Shown one piece after another: positions 6,109-12,585 of a stretch of 12,585 nucleotides of DNA (its first letter is position 1; every line of letters starts with the position of its first letter). The notes beneath the pieces were generated by a model. It had not been told where the DNA came from and ran no database searches. It worked only from the letters and a program-made list of their open reading frames with translations. This stretch comes from Candidatus Eiseniibacteriota bacterium (GTDB lineage: Bacteria > Eisenbacteria > RBG-16-71-46), in contig JAHFBX010000046.1 in assembly GCA_023249815.1 (NCBI GenBank), forward strand, positions 1 through 12,585, written 5' to 3'. Both the position numbers and the translations under genes were made by a program.

Positions 6109-7200
6109 CTAGTGCAGCCGCTTCCTCCGGTTGCGCACGAAGTCGCGGAATACGTAGGCGCCCACATTCTGCGGGTCCGTCTCGTAGATGCGCCCCTGGT
6201 TGAGTTCGGTGAGCTTGCGCACGAACTCGAGCAGCGGGGCGTCCACCGCCAGCATGAACGTGGTGATGGCGATGCGCTTGCGGCGAAGGTAGGCCGCCTC
6301 CTCGAGCGTCTTGTTAACGATCTTGGGGTCCAGCCCGAACGGGTTCTTGTACAGGCGGCCGTATTCGCGGATCGCGGACGGCTTGCCGTCCGTGATCATG
6401 AACACTTGTTTGTTCACACCCTTGCGGCCCGCCAGGATGCGCGCGGCGAGCTGGAGCCCGGCCTTCGTGTTCGTGTGGTAGGGCCCGGCTTGGATCTTCA
6501 TGAGTTCGCCGAGCGGTACCTGCACGGCGTCGTCGCCAAACAGCACCACATCGAGCGTGTCCTTCGGGTAGCGCGTCTGGATCAACTGCGAGAGCGCCAG
6601 CGCGATCTTCTTGGCGGGCGTGATCCGGTCCTCGCCGTAAAGCACCATCGAGTGGCTGATGTCGACCATCAGCACCGTAGCGCATGCTGAGAGATGCTCC
6701 TCCTCATACACTTCGAGGTCATCCTCGGCGAGCGACAGCTCGTCGATGCCGCCGCGCTTGACCGCATTGCTCACCGACGCGAGCGGATCGAGGTTCGCGA
6801 GGTCGTCGCCGAACTGCCAGCGTCGCGTCTCGGACAGCCGCTCGCCGCCCGCCCCGGCCACGGGAGTGGGATGGTCGCCGGCAGCGCCGGCGCGCAGCGT
6901 CGAGAAGATCTCGTTCAGCGAGTCCTGCCGGATGCGCTTCTCACCCTTCGGCGTCATCTCGAATCCCCGCGGCGTGCGGCGCGCCTCGCCGGATTCCTCG
7001 AGCAGCTTCTTGAAGTCGTCGAGCGAGAAATCCTCGCCGAAGAAGCCGTACTCGCGGCCGAAGTGCTCCATCCAGCGCAGTGCCTCGTCGGCATCCCCGC
7101 CGGTCTGGAGCAGGAGATTCCGATAGATGTCGAGGAGCTGCTTGAGGAACGCCTCGTCGCCGAGGTTCCGGCCCCTCCACCTCGTGTAATCGAACCGCAT
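6109..7200 (-). CDS. vWA-domain protein paired with a MoxR-type ATPase
   Basis: A 363-residue soluble protein. The first 160 residues are helical and acidic. From about 172 a von Willebrand factor A domain follows, with the MIDAS motif D180-I-S182-H-S184, a candidate third MIDAS threonine at T243 or T245 (HTNTKAG), and MITDGKPS (D271) at the usual fourth position. The metal-ion-dependent adhesion site therefore looks intact. The C-terminus (RKRIAITTF to the end) is the part duplicated as a remnant at 4490-4640. Its ATG lies 6 bases past the stop of the AAA+ ATPase gene, indicating one operon and coupled translation; GAGGA within the ATPase 3' end may serve as its ribosome site. In this class (compare MoxR-vWA, ChlI-ChlD, RavA-ViaA) the vWA protein recruits or presents a target to the ATPase. 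The target is unknown. No signal peptide or membrane helix is visible. Confidence 0.9.
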   Translation of the reverse strand: MRFDYTRWRGRNLGDEAFLKQLLDIYRNLLLQTGGDADEALRWMEHFGREYGFFGEDFSLDDFKKLLEESGEARRTPRGFEMTPKGEKRIRQDSLNEIFSTLRAGAAGDHPTPVAGAGGERLSETRRWQFGDDLANLDPLASVSNAVKRGGIDELSLAEDDLEVYEEEHLSACATVLMVDISHSMVLYGEDRITPAKKIALALSQLIQTRYPKDTLDVVLFGDDAVQVPLGELMKIQAGPYHTNTKAGLQLAARILAGRKGVNKQVFMITDGKPSAIREYGRLYKNPFGLDPKIVNKTLEEAAYLRRKRIAITTFMLAVDAPLLEFVRKLTELNQGRIYETDPQNVGAYVFRDFVRNRRKRLH

Positions 7201-7206
7201 GGCGAC

Positions 7207-8715
7207 CTAGTCCTCGCCCAGCCCCGACAGCATCTGCTTGAGCATGTCCTTGAACCCGGTCCTGCCGTTGTCGGTGCGCTCGCGCGACAACATGCTGCTC
7301 TGGTGCAGGCCCTCGAGCACCAGCTCCATGGCCACGGCGTGTTCGTCCGCGTCACGCGGTTCGAGGTAGCGCGCAGCCAGTTCCGGCAGCCCCTTCACAC
7401 GCGACAGCGACGCGGCGTACTCGGCCTGCGGCAGGTCGTCGCCGAGCTCGAGGTGATTGCCCGAAGAGAACCACTCCAGCACCGGCCGGTACTCGGCAGT
7501 GGATTGCGACTCGGATTCCTCTGCGGACGGCGCCGGCCGGCCGCGCACGCGGCGGGGCTTGAACGCATCCGGGAAACGCTGGGAGAACACCGCCTTCACG
7601 CCGCGGCCGAGGAGCGCGCGCGCCACGTTGAGCGCTCCCTCCTGCTCGCCCTCCAGCACCAGCTCGACCTTACCCGAGACGGCGCTCACGGCGGCCTGGA
7701 GGTCGCAGACGCGCGTCACGACCTGCTTCTCGCCGGTGGCGAGACCGCGCCGTTCGGCGTTGCTCACGACGTTCTCGAGCAGCGCGATCGTGAGCCGCGC
7801 CGAGACGCCGGAGTTCTGGTCCACGTACTCGCTCTTCCGCGCCTGGATGGCGACCTCCTCGACCAGGTCGCGCATGAACGACGGCACGCGCACGTCCACG
7901 CCGCTCTTCCGCTCGATCCACGACTCCTGTGTCGTGATCGCGATGCCCTGCTCTCGTGTGAGCGGGTAGTGCGTGAGGATCTGCGAGCTGATGCGGTCGC
8001 GCAGCGGTGTGATGATGTTGCCGCGGTTCGTGTAGTCCTCGGGGTTGGCCGAGAACACCATCGCCACGTCGAGCGGAATGCGCACCGGGAATCCGCGGAT
8101 CTGGAAGTCCTTCTCCTCGAGGATGTTCAGCAGGCCCACTTGGATGCGCGGCTGCAGGTCGGGCAGCTCGTTGATGGCGAAGATGCCGCGATTGCTGCGC
8201 GGGATGATGCCGTAGTGGATGACGCGCTCGTCGGAGTAGTCGAGCCGCAGCGTGGCGGCCTTGATGGGGTCGATGTCGCCGATCAGGTCGGCGATCGTCA
8301 CGTCGGGCGTCGCGAGCTTCTCCTGGTAGCGCTCGTCACGGTGCAGCCAGCGAAGCGGCGTGGCGTCCCCGTGCGTGTCGAGCGCGGCGCGTGCGGCGTG
8401 CGTGAGCGGGACGAGCGGGTCGCTGTGGAGCGGACAACCCTCGATCGCCGGCAACCACTCGTCCAGGAACTGCGCGAGCGAGCGCAGCAGGCGCGTCTTG
8501 GCCTGCCCGCGCAGGCCGAGCAGGATGAAGTCGTGGCGCGACAGGATCGCGTTCACGATCTGCGGCTCGACCGTGTGCTCGTACCCGACGATGCCCTGGA
8601 ACAGAGGTTCGCGGGCCTTGAGCCGTGCGATGACGTTGGCGCGAAGCTCGTCTTTGACCGAACGGTGCCGATAGCCGGCGGCCTTGAGCTCGCCGAGCGT
8701 CTGGGGACGGGACAT
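7207..8715 (-). CDS. MoxR / magnesium-chelatase-I-type AAA+ ATPase
   Basis: A 502-residue ATPase. The start at 8715 has GAGGAG about 5 bases upstream; a possible extension to 9198 is rejected because it overlaps a divergent gene and is Arg-rich. The AAA+ core spans about 40-300. The P-loop GLRGQAKTR (67-75) has Gln-Ala where most P-loops have x-Gly. The Walker B region GIFAINELPDL (177-187) has Asn in place of the usual Asp before Glu. A sensor-1-like SANPEDYTNRG (222-232) and PLRDRIS with candidate arginine finger R239 or R241 follow. A helical lid (about 300-370) and a variable C-terminal tail complete it. The pattern fits the ChlI/MoxR clade, ATP-driven remodelers that mature enzymes or insert cofactors. 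It is the first gene of an operon with the vWA protein 6 bases downstream. It is not convincingly a true Mg-chelatase, since no other porphyrin genes are present. Confidence 0.9.
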   Translation of the reverse strand: MSRPQTLGELKAAGYRHRSVKDELRANVIARLKAREPLFQGIVGYEHTVEPQIVNAILSRHDFILLGLRGQAKTRLLRSLAQFLDEWLPAIEGCPLHSDPLVPLTHAARAALDTHGDATPLRWLHRDERYQEKLATPDVTIADLIGDIDPIKAATLRLDYSDERVIHYGIIPRSNRGIFAINELPDLQPRIQVGLLNILEEKDFQIRGFPVRIPLDVAMVFSANPEDYTNRGNIITPLRDRISSQILTHYPLTREQGIAITTQESWIERKSGVDVRVPSFMRDLVEEVAIQARKSEYVDQNSGVSARLTIALLENVVSNAERRGLATGEKQVVTRVCDLQAAVSAVSGKVELVLEGEQEGALNVARALLGRGVKAVFSQRFPDAFKPRRVRGRPAPSAEESESQSTAEYRPVLEWFSSGNHLELGDDLPQAEYAASLSRVKGLPELAARYLEPRDADEHAVAMELVLEGLHQSSMLSRERTDNGRTGFKDMLKQMLSGLGED

Positions 8716-8785
8716 GGGTACTCCTCGAGGCTGGCAATGGTCCCGGGCGCGGCGAGCCGGGGGCGGAGTCGATGCGGTCCTGTTC

Positions 8786-8791
8786 ATTGTA
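8786..8791 (-). promoter_or_regulatory. Candidate -10 box for the ATPase-vWA operon
   Basis: The minus strand reads TACAAT (5 of 6 match to TATAAT), with about 70 bases to the ATPase start codon. The -35 side is weak (TTCGCG at a 19-base spacer). This is the best -10 match seen in the intergenic stretch between the two divergent transcription units. Confidence 0.4.
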
Positions 8792-8859
8792 GCTCGTGCG
8801 CCCGAGACCCCGCGAATCGCGGTTGGAACGCCGCGAGCGTGTTCTCCGCACGCGCGAGC

Positions 8860-8897
8860 GCGACGCTTCGCCGGCACGTGCCGGAGCGTCGCACGTG
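8860..8897. promoter_or_regulatory. Dyad with paired CACGTG boxes in the divergent intergenic region
   Basis: GCGACGCT (8860-8867) and AGCGTCGC (8885-8892) form an 8-bp outer stem around a perfect 14-base palindrome (8871-8884) centred on GGCACGTGCC, with a 3-base bulge. A second CACGTG lies at 8892-8897, 17 bases from the first (8875-8880). The element ends about 19 bases before the start codon at 8916, so it could be an operator for the divergent pair or a leader hairpin for the plus-strand gene. Function is inferred from position and symmetry only. Confidence 0.4.
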
Positions 8898-8915
8898 GGC
8901 TACCGTGCGGCCTTG

Positions 8916-10091
8916 ATGAACGATCGCAACGAGGCAAGTCGTTCCGCCGCCACGGCCGAGGCTCACGCGCTTCGTGCCGAGTTCTCGAGATATCCGTCGC
9001 TAGCGGCACTGCACGCGAGTCCCGACTGGCCGCGACTGGGCTGGCGACTCGACGCCCACCTGGACGGCGTGCGCTTGACGCCGGCGCGGGGTCCGGATGG
9101 TCCGCCCAGGGGGCCCACGCGCGTACGGGTCGTGCACTGGAATCTCGAGCACGGCAACCGGTTCGAGCCCATCGCCGGCGCGCTACGAACGCATCCACTG
9201 CTGGCCGGTGCCGATGTCGTCTCGCTCAACGAAGTGGACCTCGGCATGGCGCGGTCCGGCAACCGTGACGTCGCCGCCGAACTCGCCGCGCGGCTCGGCC
9301 TGCACTGCGCGTGGGGCGCCATGTTCCTCGAGAGCACGCGCGGTCGCGATGATGACGCGGCCACGGCCGCGGCCGAGGACAACCGCGAGTCGCTGTTCGG
9401 CCTGGCACTGCTCTCGCGCTGGCCCATCACGGCGTCGTGGCTGGTGCCGCTCCCGGGCCCCGAGGCACTGCTGTTCGATCGCGAGCACATGGCGGGCCGG
9501 TTCGTGGCGCTCGTGTGCGAGCTCGCGCATCCGATCGCGCCATTCACCGCGGTGACCGTGCACCTCGAGGTGCATCGAACGCGCGCACATCGCGCGACGC
9601 AGATGCGATTGCTGCTCGAGTCACTCGCCGGCGTGGGGCGGCCGCTTGTCCTGGCCGGCGACTGGAACACGCACACGTTCGACCGTGGCCGTCGTCTCGC
9701 CGCGTTGGCTGCGGCCTGGGCGCTGCTCGCGCAGCCCTCGCAAGCGCTCTCGGCTCGTCTCGCGCGACCCGACCGCGGCCCGCACGGCGAGACGTTGTTC
9801 GACGCGCTGCGCGAAGCGGGGTTCGCGTGGGACCCGTACATGGACGGGGTGCCGACGCTTGCGCTTCGCTTCTCGCGCCTGGGCGAGGTGCATGCGCTCC
9901 CCTGGCCACTGCGCGCGCTCGCCTCACGTGGCCTCGCGTGGGCAGAGCGGCGCGCGCGGCTCCGCCTCGACTGGATCGCCACGCGCGGATTCCGTTCCGA
10001 CCTCGGGCGTGGGCATACCGTGACGGGCTTGGACGGGCCCGGCCTCGCCAGCGATCACGCGCCCGTGGTGGCGGAGCTGGCGTTCAGATAG
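8916..10091 (+). CDS. Endonuclease/exonuclease/phosphatase (EEP) family protein
   Basis: A 391-residue protein with the fold signature of metal-dependent phosphodiesterases (DNase I, exonuclease III, inositol-phosphatase-like). Expected catalytic positions are present: N76 in VVHWNLEHG, E106 in SLNEVD, H216 in TVHLE, D249 and N251 in AGDWNTH, D352 in LDWI, and the terminal S379-D380-H381. About 70 residues precede the core, and an Ala/Arg-rich insertion (about 255-350) lies between the DWN and LDWI motifs. No signal peptide or membrane segment is seen, so it is probably cytoplasmic. The ATG at 8916 is preferred to the earlier in-frame ATG (8796) because the extra 40 residues are Arg-rich; a GTG at 8895 or TTG at 8913 is also possible, as no strong ribosome site is present. 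Substrate (nucleic acid, phospholipid or sugar phosphate) cannot be decided. It lies 47 bases ahead of the ABC genes and may be co-transcribed. Confidence 0.88.
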   Translation: MNDRNEASRSAATAEAHALRAEFSRYPSLAALHASPDWPRLGWRLDAHLDGVRLTPARGPDGPPRGPTRVRVVHWNLEHGNRFEPIAGALRTHPLLAGADVVSLNEVDLGMARSGNRDVAAELAARLGLHCAWGAMFLESTRGRDDDAATAAAEDNRESLFGLALLSRWPITASWLVPLPGPEALLFDREHMAGRFVALVCELAHPIAPFTAVTVHLEVHRTRAHRATQMRLLLESLAGVGRPLVLAGDWNTHTFDRGRRLAALAAAWALLAQPSQALSARLARPDRGPHGETLFDALREAGFAWDPYMDGVPTLALRFSRLGEVHALPWPLRALASRGLAWAERRARLRLDWIATRGFRSDLGRGHTVTGLDGPGLASDHAPVVAELAFR

Positions 10092-10138
10092 CACGGCCCC
10101 CGCGCGCGCCGTATGCTCGCGCGCCCCCGGAGGACCCC

Positions 10139-10939
10139 ATGCCCGATGCTTCGCACGCGATCCAGACTCACCAGCTTACCCGCCTGTTCGGCGGCCGGCC
10201 GGCCCTCGACGGCCTCACACTCGAGGTTCCCGAGGGCTCGTTCTTCGGCTTCCTCGGACCCAACGGCGCCGGCAAGTCCACGACCATCAACATCCTCACT
10301 GGGCTGCTCGCGCCGAGCGGCGGCTCCGCGCGCGTGCTGGGCTACGACGTGGAGACGCAGGTGCTCGACATCAAGCGCCGCATCGGCGTCGTGCCAGACG
10401 GCCTGCACCTGTTCGAGCGGCTCTCGGGCGAGGAGCACCTGCGCTTCGTCGGCGAGGCACACGGCCTCTCGCCAACCGAGGCGCGTGCGCGCACCGGCCA
10501 GTTGCTCGCCGCCATGCATCTCGCGGACGACGCGAACAAGCTGGTGACCGGCTACTCGCACGGTATGCGCAAGAAGTTGGCGCTGTCCTGCGCGCTCATC
10601 CACGACCCGAGACTCTTGTTCCTGGACGAGCCGTTCGAGGGCGTGGACGCCGTGGCCACGCGTGAGCTGCGCGAGCTGTTGCAGAAGCTCGTGGCGTCGC
10701 GCGGGACGACCGTGTTCCTCACCTCACACGTGCTCGAGGTCGTGGAACGCCTGTGCACCCACGTCGGGATCATCTCCGAGGGCCGGCTCGCCGCCTGCGG
10801 CACGCTCGACGACCTGCGGCGGGACCCAGGCGGCTCGCCCCGTACGCTCGAGGACCTGTTCATCGACACGGTGGGCGCGAGCCGCGATGCCGCCGGAGAC
10901 GGGCTCGACTGGCTCACGCGCGGTTCCGATCCCGCTTGA
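10139..10939 (+). CDS. ABC transporter ATP-binding protein
   Basis: A 266-residue ABC ATPase. GGAGG lies 5 bases ahead of the ATG at 10139 and decides the start; the long upstream extension of the frame is the shadow of the EEP gene. Walker A is GPNGAGKST (40-48). The Q-loop region is GVVPDGLHLFERLS, with Asp (D87) in place of the common Gln. The signature is YSHGMRKK (139-146), Walker B LLFLDEPFEGVD (159-170) and the H-loop TSH (H197). A C-terminal tail (about 225-266) holds a LEDLF helix. This form is typical of single-nucleotide-binding-domain exporters of the ABC-2 / antibiotic or Na+ efflux type. Its stop overlaps the permease start, so the pair is translationally coupled and likely forms an (ATPase)2-(permease) complex at the inner membrane. 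Confidence 0.95.
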   Translation: MPDASHAIQTHQLTRLFGGRPALDGLTLEVPEGSFFGFLGPNGAGKSTTINILTGLLAPSGGSARVLGYDVETQVLDIKRRIGVVPDGLHLFERLSGEEHLRFVGEAHGLSPTEARARTGQLLAAMHLADDANKLVTGYSHGMRKKLALSCALIHDPRLLFLDEPFEGVDAVATRELRELLQKLVASRGTTVFLTSHVLEVVERLCTHVGIISEGRLAACGTLDDLRRDPGGSPRTLEDLFIDTVGASRDAAGDGLDWLTRGSDPA

Positions 10940-12561
10940 AGACGTCCCGCCTGCTGTTCTGGCTGCGCTGGCGCCTCGCGATGAACAACACCACGCGGCG
11001 CGGGCGGTGGGCCATGGCGGGCCTCAGCGCGCTCCTGGCGCTGGTGTTCTCGCCGCTCTACCTGGGCGCGGCCGTTGCGGCATGGCTCTACGCGGCGAAG
11101 GTCGGACCGCCCGCGCTGCTCGTGGTGTTCGGCGTCTGCCAGGTCACCATCTTGTGGGCGTCGCTGTTGGCCGGCGCGCTCGGGCGCACGTTCGAGTTGG
11201 ACAAGCTCCGGCGCTACCCGTTCCGCCCGCTCGAAGTGTTCGGCGTCAACACGCTGGCTTCGCTCGGCGAACCGATTGTGCTCATGGCGATCCCCACGCT
11301 CGTCGCCACGTGCGCGGGTGTGGCGCGCCACACCGGGCTGCTCGCCGCCGCGCAGGCAGCCGCGGGCGCGCTGCTGCTTCTGCTCGTGACTGCGGCCGCG
11401 CTGCAGCTTCTACTCGCCGTGCTCGACGACCTGCTGCGCCGCGAATGGATGCGCTACGTCGCCGCGTTCCTGTTCACGCTCACCGTGCTCGGGTTCCAGC
11501 TCATGATGGGCCGCTCGGCGCGCCACCTGGCCGAGCAGGCCCGGCGCGTCGGCATGACGCCGGAACGCCTGCTCGCCGACGTCGCGCATGGGTTCGAGCG
11601 CCTGCCCACGGTGAGTGGTCCGGCCGCGGTGGCAGGCGCGTTGCCGGTGGGGCCGTTCGCGCATCCCGCGGTGGGACTGATGCTCTCACTCGTGGCGATC
11701 GGCGCGCCGGTGTGGCTCGGTGCGCGCATCATGTCGCGCTCGGTGGTCCGCGGCGCGGTGGGTGGGCGCGTGCAGGCGTCCTCCTCCACGAAACGCGACG
11801 GTTCGTTCGCAGCGCGCTGGCCGGGGCTCACGCGCATCCAGTCTCTGCTCGCCACGCGCGAGGTGGTGTACATGATGCGCACGCCCGCGATCCTCTACCA
11901 GATGGTGGTGATGCCGCTCACGGTCGCGGTGCTCGCCGTGATCGGCCGCACGCGCGAGGCGGGCTTCGGCGAGATCCTGCCTCTGTTCGTCATGACCAGC
12001 ACGCTCGCGGCGCGAAACCTCATGCTGTGGGGCTACGAGGGCGTGGGCATCCGCACGCTGTTCCTGCTGCCATTTGACTCACGCGATCTCGTGCTCAGCA
12101 AGAACGTCGCCTGGGTCACGGGGTCGCTGCTCGAGGCGGCGCTCGCGTTCGCCATCCTGCTCGCGCTCCGGCCCGCGAGCGTGCTGCCGAGCTTGGGCCT
12201 GATGGCCACCGGCTATCTCGCGGTGGTGTTCGTGGGCGGAGCGTTCGGAACGTGGGTGTCGATCGTGCACCCGACCCGTGCGCGCACCGAGGGCATGTCG
12301 CGGCGCGGCCCGGGCGGCATCGTGGGACTCCTCGCCTATCTCGCCGTGTTGGTGGTGGCCGCGGCCATCGTCCTGGGCGTCGTCGCGGCCCGGTCGCTGA
12401 CACCCGATGCGTACGATGGCGCGGCTTCGCTGGTGGTCACGACGCTCGCCCTGCTCGCCTGCTTCGCGATCTGGTGGATCTCGCTCAGCCGTCACGCGGA
12501 CGAACTCGAGCGCCAGCGCGAGAAGATGATCGAGGCGATCGCCAAGGGCAGCGACGCCTGA
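10936..12561 (+). CDS. ABC transporter permease, large polytopic membrane protein
   Basis: A 541-residue membrane protein starting at TTG 10936, which overlaps the ATPase stop as TTGA; an ATG at 10981 is the alternative, but it would cut the amphipathic RLLFWLRWRL lead-in. About 12 hydrophobic segments are visible: roughly 27-53, 58-82, 110-130, 134-163, 173-190, 243-268, 321-337, 346-360, 395-411, 420-441, 462-484 and 497-517. The layout suggests two six-helix halves; short blocks YPFRPLEVFGVN (94-105) and LPFDSRDLVLSKN (378-390) look like the same element in each half. The C-terminus is a charged helix (ADELERQREKMIEAIAKG), probably cytosolic. No substrate can be named. The stop is 24 bases from the right edge. 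Function as exporter is inferred from the ATPase type and absence of a binding protein. Confidence 0.9.
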   Translation: MKTSRLLFWLRWRLAMNNTTRRGRWAMAGLSALLALVFSPLYLGAAVAAWLYAAKVGPPALLVVFGVCQVTILWASLLAGALGRTFELDKLRRYPFRPLEVFGVNTLASLGEPIVLMAIPTLVATCAGVARHTGLLAAAQAAAGALLLLLVTAAALQLLLAVLDDLLRREWMRYVAAFLFTLTVLGFQLMMGRSARHLAEQARRVGMTPERLLADVAHGFERLPTVSGPAAVAGALPVGPFAHPAVGLMLSLVAIGAPVWLGARIMSRSVVRGAVGGRVQASSSTKRDGSFAARWPGLTRIQSLLATREVVYMMRTPAILYQMVVMPLTVAVLAVIGRTREAGFGEILPLFVMTSTLAARNLMLWGYEGVGIRTLFLLPFDSRDLVLSKNVAWVTGSLLEAALAFAILLALRPASVLPSLGLMATGYLAVVFVGGAFGTWVSIVHPTRARTEGMSRRGPGGIVGLLAYLAVLVVAAAIVLGVVAARSLTPDAYDGAASLVVTTLALLACFAIWWISLSRHADELERQREKMIEAIAKGSDA

Positions 12562-12585
12562 CGGCGTCGGGTCCGGTCGTTATAC

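Noticed and set aside
6694..8916. A 740-codon plus-strand open frame opposite the ATPase and vWA genes
   Set aside because: It is antisense to two well-recognised genes, its product is an Arg/His/Leu/Val mixture with no domain, and long antisense frames are expected in GC-rich genes.
8716..9198. N-terminal extension of the ATPase to 9198
   Set aside because: The extension overlaps the divergent EEP gene, is Arg/Pro-rich, and a good ribosome site plus typical N-terminus support the start at 8715.
10102..10124. GCGCGCG/CGCGCGC hairpin between the EEP gene and the ABC ATPase as a terminator
   Set aside because: It is low-complexity GC alternation with no T-run, located directly before the ATPase ribosome site. 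The evidence is too weak.

Overview
The window is a GC-rich stretch of bacterial chromosome with strongly C/G-ending codons and tightly packed genes. The large secreted protein ends in a FlgD-Ig / type IX secretion-like C-terminal domain. Together with the high GC this suggests an environmental member of the FCB side of the tree (for example a Candidatus Eisenbacteria-like or Gemmatimonadota-like lineage). That assignment is an inference from domain style, not a match to a known genome. I see no rRNA, tRNA, CRISPR array or intact insertion sequence.

Layout. (1) Bases 1-323, minus strand: the N-terminal part of an OPT-family oligopeptide transporter that runs off the left edge. (2) 513-1010, minus: a small exported PDZ-domain protein with four cysteines, followed by a good candidate hairpin terminator (455-492). 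(3) 1267-4242, minus: a 991-residue secreted modular protein. It has two copies of a carbohydrate-binding-like beta-sandwich module, three PKD domains, a cysteine-containing module I do not recognise, and a C-terminal sorting / FlgD-Ig domain. (4) 4243-4872: a gene-poor gap of about 630 bases. It holds a decayed, frameshifted remnant of the 3' end of a vWA gene (about 4490-4640) and a perfect 10-bp inverted repeat (4677-4710). (5) 4873-6069, plus: an acyltransferase-3 (OafA-like) membrane protein. (6) 6109-8715, minus: a two-gene operon of a MoxR/ChlI-type AAA+ ATPase and a vWA-domain partner. (7) 8916-12561, plus: an endonuclease/exonuclease/phosphatase-family protein, then an ABC ATPase and a 12-helix-type ABC permease that are translationally coupled by a TTGA overlap.

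How genes work together. The AAA+ ATPase and the vWA protein, 6 bases apart, form the classic chaperone-like pair in which the ATPase remodels a target and the vWA protein supplies a metal-dependent (MIDAS) contact. The ABC ATPase and permease are a two-component transporter, most likely an exporter. The secreted multi-domain protein and the PDZ protein are both cell-envelope products.

The most unusual point is that the acyltransferase gene is bracketed by a direct repeat of the vWA 3' end. One copy lies in the functional vWA gene and the other in the remnant upstream (74 of 88 ungapped bases identical by hand alignment). This points to a past duplication or an insertion by recombination.
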